Of a DNA stretch of 64,000 bases, positions 1-13,026 are shown piece after piece. The position numbers were made by a program, and so were the translations under genes. Numbering within the stretch: the first letter of the stretch is position 1; each line of letters opens with the position of its first letter. The DNA comes from Centroberyx gerrardi (Eukaryota; Chordata; Actinopteri; Beryciformes; Berycidae): assembly GCF_048128805.1 (NCBI RefSeq), contig NC_135997.1, positions 14,009,116 to 14,073,115 on the forward strand, written 5' to 3'. The notes beneath the pieces were generated by a model. It saw nothing but the letters and a program-made list of their open reading frames with translations. It was not told where the DNA came from and searched no databases.

Positions 1-470
1 GGGAAGGAGAAGGGAGAAGCCGGGGGGCTGCAGCTGAATTCCTGCGCTTGCCTGGGCTGCACTAGGAGTGGTCTGGGGCTAAAGTGTTTGTGGGGCTCTT
101 GTGGTTTTTCAGCCAATAAATCCTCTGCACATATTTAATCCAGTCAGATGTGCTGCAGGAGAAGAGCGCTGAAGGATGTACGGCCATTACTCAGCAGCCC
201 ACATCAGAGAGAGGAGCTGCAGATCCATACACCCATGCGCCCCCACCTCGCTCCATGTATGCGTACCCAGCATGGGGGAGAGAGCCAGACACAGGGATCA
301 TAAGGAGGTGTGAAGAGGTCTGCAGCTTCGAAGGCCTGATCATACCAATGCTGTCACGCGCTGTTGTTCACCCCGTGATGCAGAGTGTGAGATCCTAAAT
401 CTGACTCTTTGATCTGTCTAAATATGGTATTCTGAATTCTCTATTGTACTAAATAGATATATGGCATATG
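1..470. other. GC-rich unassigned sequence at the window edge
   Basis: The first 400 bases are clearly more GC-rich than the AT-rich sequence that follows. On the + strand an open frame runs from about 150 to 398 and includes the string YTHAPPPRSMYAYPAWG, but it has no good start context and I do not recognise it. Possible acceptor-like AG sites lie at 111-112 and 157-158. It could be the last exon of a gene upstream of the window, a conserved non-coding island, or chance. No function is assigned. Confidence 0.25.
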
Positions 471-515
471 TAATGGACTATAACAAAACTAAGGAAACTA
501 TAGAGGAGAGAGATG

Positions 516-520
<5 letters not shown>

Positions 521-563
<43 letters not shown>
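521..563. repeat. (GA)n microsatellite
   Basis: Uninterrupted GA dinucleotide tract of about 43 bases. First of three long dinucleotide arrays within 420 bases. Confidence 0.95.
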
Positions 564-565
<2 letters not shown>

Positions 566-666
566 TATCAGTCTCAGTCTATCTACTGATAGTCACACTG
601 AAGGGGAGGTTTTGGGTAAGGGAGCTGAATACGCAACAACCCAGCTCCACCACTAAAGGGATACTA

Positions 667-668
<2 letters not shown>

Positions 669-753
<85 letters not shown>
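669..753. repeat. (AC)n microsatellite
   Basis: Essentially pure AC tract of about 85 bases. The long V/C/S reading frames on both strands here are artefacts of this repeat. Confidence 0.97.
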
Positions 754-758
<5 letters not shown>

Positions 759-870
759 ATCAACACACACCGATACAAGGGAGTGGGCAAAAATAAATGT
801 TTACTTATTGTGTTATATTCAGTCATATTCAGCATTGTAATCGACTCTTTGGCATGGAATTTGATGAATT

Positions 871-875
<5 letters not shown>

Positions 876-931
<56 letters not shown>
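876..931. repeat. (GA)n microsatellite
   Basis: Pure GA tract of about 56 bases. Frames of alternating R/E or S/L across it are repeat artefacts. Confidence 0.95.
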
Positions 932-933
<2 letters not shown>

Positions 934-1009
934 TAGAACATATGATTGTGGCGCCATGTACTGTCACAGCCACTACTGAATAATGACTCAGATGCACATG
1001 GTTGTTCAT

Positions 1010-4000
1010 CGTTTTATTTTTCTCTACTTGGATTTAGTTCATTAAGACTGGATTGTGCATTGATTTGATGGTATCTGTGTGCACAACCTGGTCATTACAA
1101 TCAGATTTGTTGTTTTCCTTCTTTCATCCCAGCAGATACTAGACTGGTGAAAGAAAAGGTGTCAAAACACATTTTCTGGTTCATACCTCAATTTCAGGTA
1201 TGTGGAGGCACTTCAAAACTCTGAAAACTAAACTCTGTACACAATGAATAGAAACCAATGTGACATCACATACTGGCTTTTGTCTCACACTCTTAGCGGT
1301 AAGGAACTTACACTTGGAAGTAGCTTTTGGTCTAGCTGCTAGTAGAACCTCTAAGAGTTTGAGACAAAAGCCAAAGCTGCCTGATTGGCAGTTGCTCATG
1401 TAAAAGAAAATATATTTCTTTCTTTTTCATTACTATTGAAAGGAAATTTAAGTTCAGGAAAATAATTTGCACATTGATATATAACATTGTTATATGCAAT
1501 TGTATTATATATATATGAAGAATGCACGTTTTAATCACTTGTCACTCATTTTGTGGCATATTTGGGTAGCAGGTCTTGCTGGTTATGCAGTGACAATCTT
1601 GCAGACCCTATCTGTACCCAACTTGTAGTTAATTAGCTGCCTCCCGTTTACTATATACACACTTGCAGCAGATCATGACACAAATAATTCAAAGCTGCAT
1701 TACCTTCCACTGCTCACTGTATCCCACTCAGTTTTAAACTCCATCAAATATTCTTTGGTTGACATCCTTGTCAATACAAAGCCATAGTCCTTCATTGGGA
1801 TTTGAGTGTTGCCAACTTACAGGGGGATGATATAGTGTCTTTGTGCTGTTCAGGCCATAACTTTAATAGCTGCAACTACCAGACTAAGTGGCATTTCAGT
1901 GTGCACAAAAGCCTATTGTTCTAGATTATTACAAGACACTGAGATTGCTTAATGTCTGTAGTTATGTCCAAATTAACCTTAACAGTGTGTGTTCATACAC
2001 TCCTGTATGAGATGTAAAAGTCTATGTTATGTATTGAGCCATATCAGGTCATAATGCAAAGAAATGTGCAAATGTGCCAAATTGACAAATGTTTTGATAT
2101 TTTATTTTCGGTGCAAACCCCAATTTCATAGGTGTATAATGAGTCACATGATTAATTAAGGTATATCAAGTCACATGGACAAATTTGCATAAAAATCAAT
2201 CATAAACAGGCTGCTTCATTTTACATGATTACTATAAAGAGAACTATAAACATCTGAAAATAAGAAATGAGTTGGGTGAACAAGGAGAATATATTGTGTT
2301 CACACTCACATTTAGAGATGTCATGTCAGATTTGTAGTTTAGAGTTTCCATGGTATCCATTGTGCACATTACGTTTCAAAGCACATCACGACATTAAAAG
2401 AAAAGGCTAAAGACCCAGCTCTTTAGCGAACACCTTCTCACCTGACGGACTGTGTAATCTATAAAAAAAAATGGACTGTGTAATAAAAAAAATAAAAAAT
2501 AAAAAATTCTTTATCTGCCTCTATGCACTCTATGCATTGCCTCTATGCACTGCCTCGTAGCACCTATGCCCTGTCGGACCAGAACTTAGCTTTATGGCAC
2601 TTACTCTCGTTCTCTCCTGACTAGATCCTTGCTTGTGTTGTATTAAAATTTTCAGTTTCAACAACACCAAGATTCATACTCTAGAAGACCATGTGTGGCA
2701 GCAGCTACTTGGCCATCAAATCTGTTTCAGCACATTTTCTTTTAACAGTGAGATACTCTTCCAATATAAGGGAGACCTGCGCCATCTTCTGTCCATTCTT
2801 TGCTGTTACAAGGGTGAATTTTTATTTCAGTTCGTCCATGTACAGTATGTCATTCAACACATTCATTTAGTCACCTCATCCTCTGCGAGAAAAAACCTTT
2901 CACACTTGTGGTCTATGTTGCTTGATATTATCTCATATGATGCAGCAGCGGGGCTTTCCTTAAGCTAGCTCTGCTCTGTGTCTCAATAGCAGGTCTAGTC
3001 TCTCAGGCTCAGAGTTCAGCTCAAGGAGAGATCAGGGATTGAAACCAGAGAGCCTTCTTCTAGTTTATTAGTGGTTTTCATTCTGTTTGTACTGGATTCT
3101 GTTTGTACATATCTGGATGCTATGATGAAAACAGTGGTCTTTCTGGGATCCCTGATCTCCACTTAGGTTACACAGTGGCCTTGTTAACCAGTCATGGCTT
3201 TACTGTACACACAGTTATAGGCCTAAGCCTAGATGGCATTCCTCACAATAGACAGCTGTTCGCAAAAAACTATTGACTAGTTAACAACTATTGAGAAATT
3301 TGGCTTTCTGATGTGTTTATAATCCTGCCATACCATGTACCCATTACAGAAGGAGATGGTTTGCATTGTAGCAAGTTCAGTACTTGTCATTCTACAGTAT
3401 CTTGACTCATTATTTTCCTTTCTCTTCATCACCATGCCCCTCTTATTTGGTTGACATTCTTTCACGGTTCAGACTTGATCCTTTTATTTATATCTGACAG
3501 CGCCATTTGTCCATCTTAGCCGATTACAGTGGATTTAAATGTTTTCTGAGACAACATATGGCAGCAAAAGAAAACTTGGGCGCCATGGAGGGAGTAATTT
3601 CACTTGGTGCCATTCATAACAAATGCAAATCATATGCATAGTGCTCCATCTGTGCACTGCCACTCCAGGTGGCCACCTGTCTCAACACAATATTTTCTTC
3701 TTCAGTCTAAAATTGTTCCCATTATTGCTTGCATATACAAGTCATTTACAGTCTACAAATGACCACAATCACAGACAAAACCTACTTAGGCTTCCATATT
3801 TTCAGCTACATATTAACAACTAGCCCTATCAGGAGTGTTTGAAGCTCAAGAAAGCTCATATCAACAGTGAGCAAGAGAGTTGGGACACCCCTGTGATTTT
3901 AGCTGTATTAATGACCATGTAAGGACTGTGTTCATATAGATTTTTTTTAGCTACAATAAAGAACAACAGTACTCTCTGTAGTAATACATTTCAAGTAATT

Positions 4001-4030
4001 TATTATTTTAATATTAAGTAGTATACATTT
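1010..4030. other. Intergenic AT-rich sequence, no gene recognised
   Basis: No coding exon could be supported. Around 2,395-2,450 the + strand reads like the RLKTQLFSEHL tail of a fish LINE-type ORF, followed by A-rich sequence, so 2,390-2,640 may be a degraded retroelement 3' end. The 111-residue open frame at 2,633-2,968 lacks conserved features and is probably chance. Confidence 0.4.
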
Positions 4031-4033
4031 AAG

Positions 4034-4100
<67 letters not shown>

Positions 4101-4115
4101 GGTGGGGGGTGGGTT
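4034..4115. repeat. (TG)n microsatellite with G-rich end
   Basis: TG dinucleotide tract grading into GGGT repeats at its 3' side. Confidence 0.95.
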
Positions 4116-5600
4116 AGTTGGACACAAAGTGCCTAAAGAAGACACCGACATTTAGTATAATATATTGTTAGTCATTACGTATTGGTGCTTAAAAGGCTGT
4201 TGTTATTTTATGTCCTTGAATAAGAACCTGTCTTTGTTGCCTGCTGTAAAATCCTATTCAGCTGACAAGTCTGCACCAACTCATGGCTGCAGAACTCTTC
4301 ACAATGCATGAAATGCTGGTAAGCAGAATGCCCACTAACGTGCACCGAGTGACAGGCCTTATTGAAGTTAAATGTGGCCGAAGAGAAGTAGTGGTATAAA
4401 ATTGATGCAAAATTTTAAATTTGATTTCCAATTGAGCTGTCTTGAATTTTTTGCAAAATTGGTGGAGAACGATTCTATGAAACATGAGTTCTGTGGGATT
4501 TGAATTGACATCCTTGTACATTTGAAGCAAAGTGTGAATTGCATATACCAATGTGTCATTACACACTGTGAAATTAACTTTTTTGCTCCTAACATACTGT
4601 TATTCTCAAATAGGTTCTGAGGTCCTGTGAAGCATGGTGGCAAGGCCTAGCTTCTTGAGATTTCATTCCAATGTTTATGAACAATGCAAATGTAATCAAA
4701 TATATTACAGCTTCATAGCTATTAAAACTACATTTAAAGCACCAATACGTACGTTTTTTGCTGCCCCTAAGCACAACCCATATCTATGGGGGGTAAATAG
4801 TGTTGTTGATCAATAACAATGACTCAGCGATTACTTTTCCAGGTGCTGAGATTTCTGGCTTTTAAAACATACTTTCTGGCCTGTTTTGGAACAAAACCCA
4901 TGGAATTTTAAGACACTGCCAATGCAGGAATGTTGCTACTTAGTGAGCGACCAACGTCACAAATATTTCTGCTATGAAAGCTAAGCCTTGCTCTCAAGAC
5001 AAAAAAAAGCAGATGACAAAGCAGTATTATTATTACAGGTATCATATTTTTTTTTATCTTGATCACCAATTCGCTAGATGTTTCTGTTGGATCTCTTTGG
5101 TAATTAGCTATCTTATTTGTCCCTGTTGTAAAAATGTGACTTTATTGTTTGTGTCAATTACAGGCCAGCATCACTCAAGGGGATGGGAGGGATAGGAGGA
5201 GGGCTATGCCAGAGACTTGTGAGGGGGAGATAAATTATATAAGAGGTCAAAGATAGGTCACAGATTGCTTGATGCCCCTTTAACTGTCACAAATGCTTAA
5301 TATTTGTATGTTGTAATAACTTTTATTTATTAAAAAAATGTTTGTAGATATGTACCTAAACTATGTCACTAAAATGCCACTAATCTGCTGCAAAATGCAC
5401 TTAAAGTATAAATTGAATTACATGTTAACAACTACAACACATTACCATACTATTACTGTAATCTATTAATATATCACTGGCCATCATGCTTAATTATTCC
5501 CATCCCTACTGAACATTGCAAGTTATCCTCATGCAATGTGTATGAGCGAAGCAATGCTCATTTCCACAAGAATCCAATGGTAGCAAACTGGTAGTAGGCC
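4116..5600. other. Intergenic AT-rich sequence
   Basis: Short open frames only, with no family resemblance. At about 5,497-5,517 the sequence contains CCCATCCCTA, the complement of a TAGGGATGGG motif also found at 11,381, which suggests an old transposon end. Confidence 0.35.
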
Positions 5601-6420
5601 TACCGAGAAGACTTCGTCTATCTACCTTCTATCCAATTTCATACATTTTACTGTCAGGCAATCGTGGGGTTAGCAAAGGGGTCCTTGTAGCCGTTAGCTC
5701 AGCAACAGCTAGTCAGTCACTGGCCGGTACGAGCATCAGTAGGCTACGACAAAATCCCACTGAAATTACAAGAAACATATTGCACCTACACAACTAAATC
5801 CGACAAAGGAAATCTCTTTGAGGACAAAGAGTATAAAGGTATGGCAATATTGTTATCAACGACGAACGGGTATTTTAAAAATCGTTTAAATGTACAGTCA
5901 TCTTCAGTCGAGACGACTGGACTGGACAAAAAGAGAAGTCGAAACGTCCAAGTTCGTCTCTCAGACAATTGTTCTGCACGATTGAAGTCGTCGTGGCTAT
6001 TCGCTTCTTTTGTTTGCGCTCAAAAATATATATATTTTTTCTAATTTCGAAACTGACATCCAGCGAGACAACTAACCGCTAGTTAGCTACATAGCGAGCA
6101 CGCTAGCTAGCCAGCTAACAATGCGACATGGAGATTAGGACAAGGGGGTAACGTTACCTGCTTTTTAAGTAAAATTGATGTAACCTTGCGCCACCGACCA
6201 GCTAGCTTGCTAACAAAGCCAACTATAGTAATTTTCCAGTTACTGTTACTTGACGCAGTTACTTATTGCTAGCTATCTAACATTAATTAACGTTTGGCCG
6301 GCGTCGCCAAGGGAGATAAGAAGCTCCGGCTTTGAACTTTGAAAATAAGGCCGGCATTTTCATGTCCGTTAACATCCTCTGTCAAGGCAATTTCCTTCCA
6401 GCGTTAACGTTGTGAGTAAA
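5600..6420 (+). promoter_or_regulatory. caprin1: Putative caprin1 promoter and non-coding first exon region
   Basis: The caprin1 start codon directly follows a splice acceptor at 7,547-7,548, so at least one non-coding exon must lie upstream. This stretch is richer in CpG than its flanks. It has a strong donor-like site (GTGAGT) at 6,412-6,417 and another GTAACG at about 6,149. No TATA box is obvious. The exact transcription start and the exon 1 boundary cannot be fixed from sequence alone. Confidence 0.4.
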
Positions 6421-7548
6421 TGTAACGTTACGTGGCGATTAACAAATGTTTCCGATTGCCATGATTTATTTTATTCGCTCGTTAAAACAAATGGACATGG
6501 GTTGGTTAGCTCGACGATTAACCGGGATGTCGGTATCAGTAATGTTAACCGGGGCCCAGTGTTGTGGTATGTGGGAATAGATGGGATTGTAGCTTCAGCC
6601 AAGCCTATCCTAACCCTGGCTAATTGGATGACGTTAGGTTAGCAAAGGTAATGCTAGCGCTGTCCCAAACACATACCATGAATAAGGTCAACCCTGGGTA
6701 TCCTCAATCTAGGTCTGTCCTCAGCTAACTCAAGGATCCGCCTTGTTTATCTGATTCCTCGGGTCAGACTGATTGTCACCTGATTGTCGAGTCAGTCAGT
6801 ATAGTGAAGAATTATTATATAAAGGAAATAAAAGATTTCTTGTGAAAGGTTCAACGTCAGTGTTAAGAGATTAAAAACAAGGGGAAATTATACTGAAGAT
6901 GTAAAATATGATGAACTGCAAATGTGAGCAACTTTTCAGGAGTAGACAATGCTTTTACATCAGTTGTTTTATTTCAACCATTAAACAATTTAATAGATTT
7001 AATAATAGGCTAAATCAGTGTTTCCTTTACATTTATTTAGCTACCGCCCCACCCCCCCAACCCCCCCTCCACTCACACACACACACTCAAATGTTAATAG
7101 AGGCCATATTGCTCAGCCGACGTGTGGAAAAAATAAAACAAAATTGCAGCACCATTGTCCATATATCATGATATATCCAAATATGATCCATACACCAGCA
7201 CTTACTGGAACTGATCTAGGAGCAAACCTGGGACTCAGAACAAAAATTTACCCCCACCACTTGCCATGTCAACAAAAAATTCAGTAGGAAACGCTGAGAT
7301 GCTTCATATGCTCCCAATACTTTTGTGCCCTTTTTATGCTTGCTATGGTATAGCAGCCAGCACAGACAGTCCGAGAGTCGTTTTAAAACTGCAACTGGTT
7401 CAGTTGAGCTGCTCATTGGCCCACAGAAAAAGACTGAAGTTACATTGGACAGCTTGTAGATGTGAATTTGCATGTCTATGACCCCTTCACACACACAAAC
7501 ACACTTCCATAACTTTTTTCTATAACTGCATTATAATCTTTTTTATAG
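6421..7548. other. Likely caprin1 5' UTR intron
   Basis: Non-coding sequence between the presumed untranslated first exon and the first coding exon. It contains a C-rich patch at about 7,046-7,070 and short CA runs, and ends with the acceptor TTTTTTATAG just before the start codon. No gene seen. Confidence 0.45.
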
Positions 7549-10500
7549 ATGCCTTCAGCAATGGTTGGCAACAATGCTGTTCAGTCTGCCAGTCCAGAGT
7601 TGGGAACTGGGAATCAATCTGAGGCCATGAAGCAGATTCTAGGTGTGATGGACAAGAAGGTTCGCAACATGGAAAAGAAAAAGGTATCTCTTGTTCATTA
7701 AAGATTCAAAATGTGTTTTCACATCATTCCTCTATTGTTAAATAATTACACCAAATCTTAAGCAAGGGTGTGATTTTTTTTTTGTTGTTTTATTTTTTGT
7801 TGTCAATGTGTTATGGTTTATGTCATTAGTAATTTTACCAGTAGACAAGATACGATGTAGCTATCCCTTGTGCTGTTTTGTGAGAGCGCCTATTTAGAAA
7901 CCTAGCATGGATGTTTGTGGAAAAGGGTGAGAGCAGGTATGCCATTGGGAATATCAAGTGGGCACCTCCCATCACAGATGTTTCACTGAGTTAGGTCTAC
8001 AACATCTCAAGAAGGCTGAACACTACTGTTGTCCACAAAGCGCTCCACTTCACATCCTCGCCCAACACTAAACAGAAGTGTTGTCACCTACCTACCTTGC
8101 ACCACAGGCTTATATCTAGTTCACAACATTACTCAATAATTTCTAAACTCACTATTGGTCTCAACAGGCTAACAGGACAACTGACACTTCTGGCTTGAGA
8201 CAGCCCACTCAGCAGTTCAGAAAGCAAATTGTACAAACAATACTGGGCCACCTTTAAGCTTGAAACAGCCTGCTTAACAGTTCAGAAACCAAATGTTATC
8301 AGCTAACTATAAGCTTTATTATGTGAGACAATTATACCAAGAGCTTGAATGGTTTGACTACCCACTCCAGCCACAATAGTCATGCTATCATGATATGTAC
8401 AGTAACTCCTGTGTTAGTCACTGGATAGATTTACATATTTTGGACCCCAACTGGTGTCTTCTCTTCTCAGCCTGAGCCACCGGCTTCTCTTTTTGGCTGC
8501 TTTTGGCCTAGTGAAATCTTGACTACAAATCCCGAACTCCCTGAGTAAACCAGTTGTGGATGTGGCTATAAACCCATGGTACCCAACTTCCACTGGGTGC
8601 ATTTTCTTTCCAGCCTTGCTGCTCAGCATCTGCTGCTGGTTCAGAGTATCTGAGTTTCTTCCTTTCATATGCTTCATCTACAGCATCTTTCCATGGCATG
8701 GAAATAAGCAGTCTGTTGAATATTGGACCACAATACTAGGTCAGGGCTTAGGGTGGTGCTGACTCTCTGGTGGGACTGTAAGATGGTGGCCTATGTCTAC
8801 TTGCATTTCCCAATACCTAGCTTCCCTTAACTGCCCTAACTTGTGCCTAGAAAATAATTAATCTTTCCTGACGAGTTAATTTCTGTTAAGCAAGGATGTG
8901 TAATGTTTTTTTTTATATTCCTACAGTCCAAACTGGATGACTATCAGGCTAGGAAGAATAATGGAGAGAGACTGAATCAGGATCAGCTGGTATGTACAAT
9001 TCATTGGCTGTTGATTTGTACACAGAGCACTGTTTTATCTTAGCCATGTATATACAGGTTTTCATTCTAACCAAACACCAGAGCAGCTGATTTCACTGAT
9101 TAGTACCCCCTCTCTGGTTGAACGTTTGCTAATCAGTGAAATCAGCTGCTGTCGTGTTTGCCTGTTTATTTAGTTTCTTTGTTTTTGATTTGTGTCTGAA
9201 TAATTTATGTCTCCAAGTGCAGATTGTTTACCTTTGTAATACCATATTTTCTGGCTAACAAAAGCATAGTTGAGTTAAAAGAATGAACAAGAACATTAGC
9301 AGAAGAGGATTTTTTTTACAAACTAAACACAAACCTCAATTTCAATTTCCCTTCCATGATACACCTGAAGGAGGCCTTGTCAAAGTTCCAGGAGATCATG
9401 AACAACCTAGAGTTTGCTCGAGAATTGCAGAAGAGCTTCCTGGCTTTGGGCCAAGAGGTGAGTCTTGAGTGCACATACTTAGTGATAATTCACTTTGCTT
9501 AAACATTAGCACTATGACTTTCATAAACGGCCATAAACTGTGTCTGCCATAGGGAACTGTATTTAGCACCAATCCTCCAAACGTTTATATATTCACATTT
9601 CATTAATGATTATTATTGAAGAACTAACACACAGGAACTGTTGCATGCATGTTAGGTTGACCAATAGGATAGCTCACGTGCAGGGAAATGTATCGTATCA
9701 TATCACACGTCATCGCAAGTTAGTCCACAGTGAGAAAGAGAAGGAAGGGCTATGTCACGAGCGACACAGTGTGAAGTGAGTGGAGGAGCTGACCGTCTAC
9801 TGGTCTGTGCGTCGCGAAGTGACGGTTGCACAGCCAGCTCTCTTAATGTGATTTAAATTTGATTAACTTGAGTTTAAAAAATAAATGGATAAAAAAAATC
9901 TTCCTTGTACATTCTTTTGTCCTCCATGTCACATTTGACATAATCTAATAGCCAAAGCATGTTTCCAAAACAAAAGATGAGTATTGTGGATCTTTACTTG
10001 CCAACCGAGGATGCATCGGATGGTGATTTGGCTGACAAGAATATATAGGAAGCCCGAAGATTCATTGCAAGAACGACACACCACGTCCAAACAGCACTAT
10101 AGTCTATGGTACAGAGCAGGTTGAATCAGATGGGAAAATGAACAGCTGTGCGTCTTAATTGATTACGCGCACAACATCAAGCACAGCCCATCTAAAACTG
10201 AAAGTATGCTTCTCTGTGCTTACATTCATGAGATGCTTGTTATCTCAAAGACATTAGATGAACGTTCTCCACAAGGGCACAAATATCGACTTGACATTCT
10301 TGGGTTTGATATTTAGACAAAATGTCTAAAAACATGACCTCTGACTCTGTGTTCAGGTCCAAAAGGCAGTGAAGAAGTCTGCGAGACGGGAGCAGCTGCA
10401 GCGGGAGGAGATGGAGCAACGGAGGCTGAAGACGGTTTTGGAGCTGCAGTTTTTGCTGGACCGATTGGGAGATGACAATGTCAGGCAGGACCTGAAACGG

Positions 10501-12986
10501 CCTGATGCCACTGGTTCCCCCTTGCTCTCTGATGCTGACCTCACAACCCTTGATGAGTTCTACAAGCTGGTGGGACCTGACAGGAACTACGATGTCAGGT
10601 ATGGGGAGCTTCCTGTGTTTTCCAGTGGGTCAGACATTTAGGAAAGAGAGAAGTGTGGTTACGTTCTGTGCAGTGGCTATGTTATTACCTGATTTAATTC
10701 ATCAAATACGAATATATTTCGTATAACACACATGGTTAATAAGCTGTAAAAAGGTGCACATTTTCCAGCCGCTCAATGGGAAAGGATATAGAACACAATC
10801 TGCAGGGTCATAAATCCAAATTAAGCATAGGGCCAAACTATAGTAATACTAATTGTGGCATTGGCTATCAATTTCTCACCAGACAAATGGTTATAGTCAG
10901 AAGCTTTATGTAAGTAAATATCACAGCGCTTGTAACTGTGTCATATTGCATTCACCTTGCATCCCAAGTGTAGGTCAAGGATTGGGGACCACTGGGCTAG
11001 AGGAACATGAATAGAACCAGTGGTGGCCCCAGCCAGCACTGGTTCTAAAACTCATCAGTTTTAAACCATTTTGCAATTAGTTCTATGAAGAGGGAGCAGA
11101 ATACATGAGAATATATCTCATCCTCTCTTATTGTCTTATGCTGGTGTGTCTGCAGCTTCCTGCTGGGTCCTGTCCTACTTTTTACAAAAGTATGAATTTA
11201 TTTACCCTTTTGTCTGACTTGCAGGTTGACTGACCAGTATGAGGAGGCCTCACTACACCTGTGGGAACTGCTAGAGGGCCGGGACAAGGCTGTGGCAGGA
11301 ACCACATGTAAGTGTTTTCACATGGCTCTTGGTTTCATTCTTTAATGATGTGCAAATCGTAAAATGTCTTGTGTTGTACATAGGGATGGGACAATCCGCT
11401 TATCTCATGATACAATTCGATACACGATATCGGGTTCATGATTTGTTACAACCACAATACGATGTAATAAATAAAATTTCAATGACAACAAAGTATGACT
11501 GCGTAGGATTATGTACGACTAGACCATTTGTAATTCAATTCAGAAAGCCTCATGGAAGCATCATGGAAAATTATCATGTGTCATGTGTCATGTGCCAGCA
11601 TTCAACAAAAGATAACACAGGTTAATGCTTGGTTTTAAAGAAAAAAAAATTCCCCAGAAAGACCTGTAACCCTGTAGACCCTCTAACTTTTAGCATATTA
11701 ATAATTTGGAAAGATAAAGTGGGCAAGTCTGTGGCAGTGCTTTTATTTACACAAAGCAATGTGGTATTGACTGCAATGAATGAGAGTGTATCAGAACACA
11801 ACATTTGCAGAACAGCCTTTTTCTCCACACTTAGGCAGCTGGAGGAGTGAATGGGGGTGGTGAATTAATGCAAACTAACTTGCCCTGATATTACCCCGCT
11901 CCAGTGCTACCAAGTATGATAGCAGTCACTGCCCATCATTGTTTCACTAGCCTCTTGAATGTATGCAGACCAAATTTCACTGTCAAATAAGCAATCCATG
12001 GGCAGTCACATATATTCATAGTCCTCTGGTGCTTTTGTTGTGAATGGATTTCACGATTTTTCCAGCAGCAATGATGACACATAAACACACTTCAAACCTT
12101 TTACTGATGGCCATCTACAAAGTTTGTGTAATAGAAAATACAATTTTCTGCAAATAAAGTGGGTGGAAGTGTTGGCTGTCATTATGCGTCAAGCATTATA
12201 ATACACTTGACATGAACTTTTCCCTTCGAGATCAGATTTTCACTTGTCATACAGATGAACTTGCTTGTCCAAATTGGAAAAGATTTCCATGTAAAAACAA
12301 ACAATTTGTATATCCATTGTGGCCATTTTTGGAATTTAATAACAGATAATACATGTCAGCATTACAGGAAACATATACAATGTAACTGTTAGACCAAAAT
12401 ATTCAGAGGTAGAGATGATAACTAAAAATAATAGGATTAGAGAATTATAGCTATATCATCTTTACCATAATTTTTTTCCTTTCTTTATTTGACAATTGAA
12501 AAAATTGCCAACGATGATAAATAAAAAGTCCTGGACTTGTTTCCCTTGTGGCTATTGTTGTTCCTTGCTCCTACTGAGCTGATAGTTGTTTGGGTTGAGA
12601 GCCACCTGTCACTGTTGTTAAAATGAAATGCTTTGATGTGTGACCCCCTGTTGGCCGGGGAGGATGCAGACTAACACGTGTCTCCTATAATGCATTTAAT
12701 GTGAATTGTCTGTGTATATCTTGAAGTCTACTGTGCCTTAGAGCGTGTCCTCAAAGTTGTGCTGTTGTTTTCTGACATGTCACAATATCTTCATTCCAGA
12801 CAAGGCACTGAAGGATACTCTGGACAAGGTGCTGCTGAGTGGTTACTTTGACAGAGCGCAAACGCATCAGAACGGCATGTGTGAGGAGGAGGAGGAGGAA
12901 GAGGAGGAGCAGACTGTGGTGGCTGAATCTAAGACTGTGGAGCAACCATCAGAACCTGGTAACTAGCATCACACCACTATCACAGA

Positions 12987-13026
<40 letters not shown>

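Noticed and set aside
579..1009. Reading frames of poly V/C, S/L and R/E on both strands
   Set aside because: They are direct translations of the AC and GA microsatellites.
2633..2968. 111-codon open frame on the + strand
   Set aside because: No recognised domain, no splice context, and composition like the flanking AT-rich sequence.
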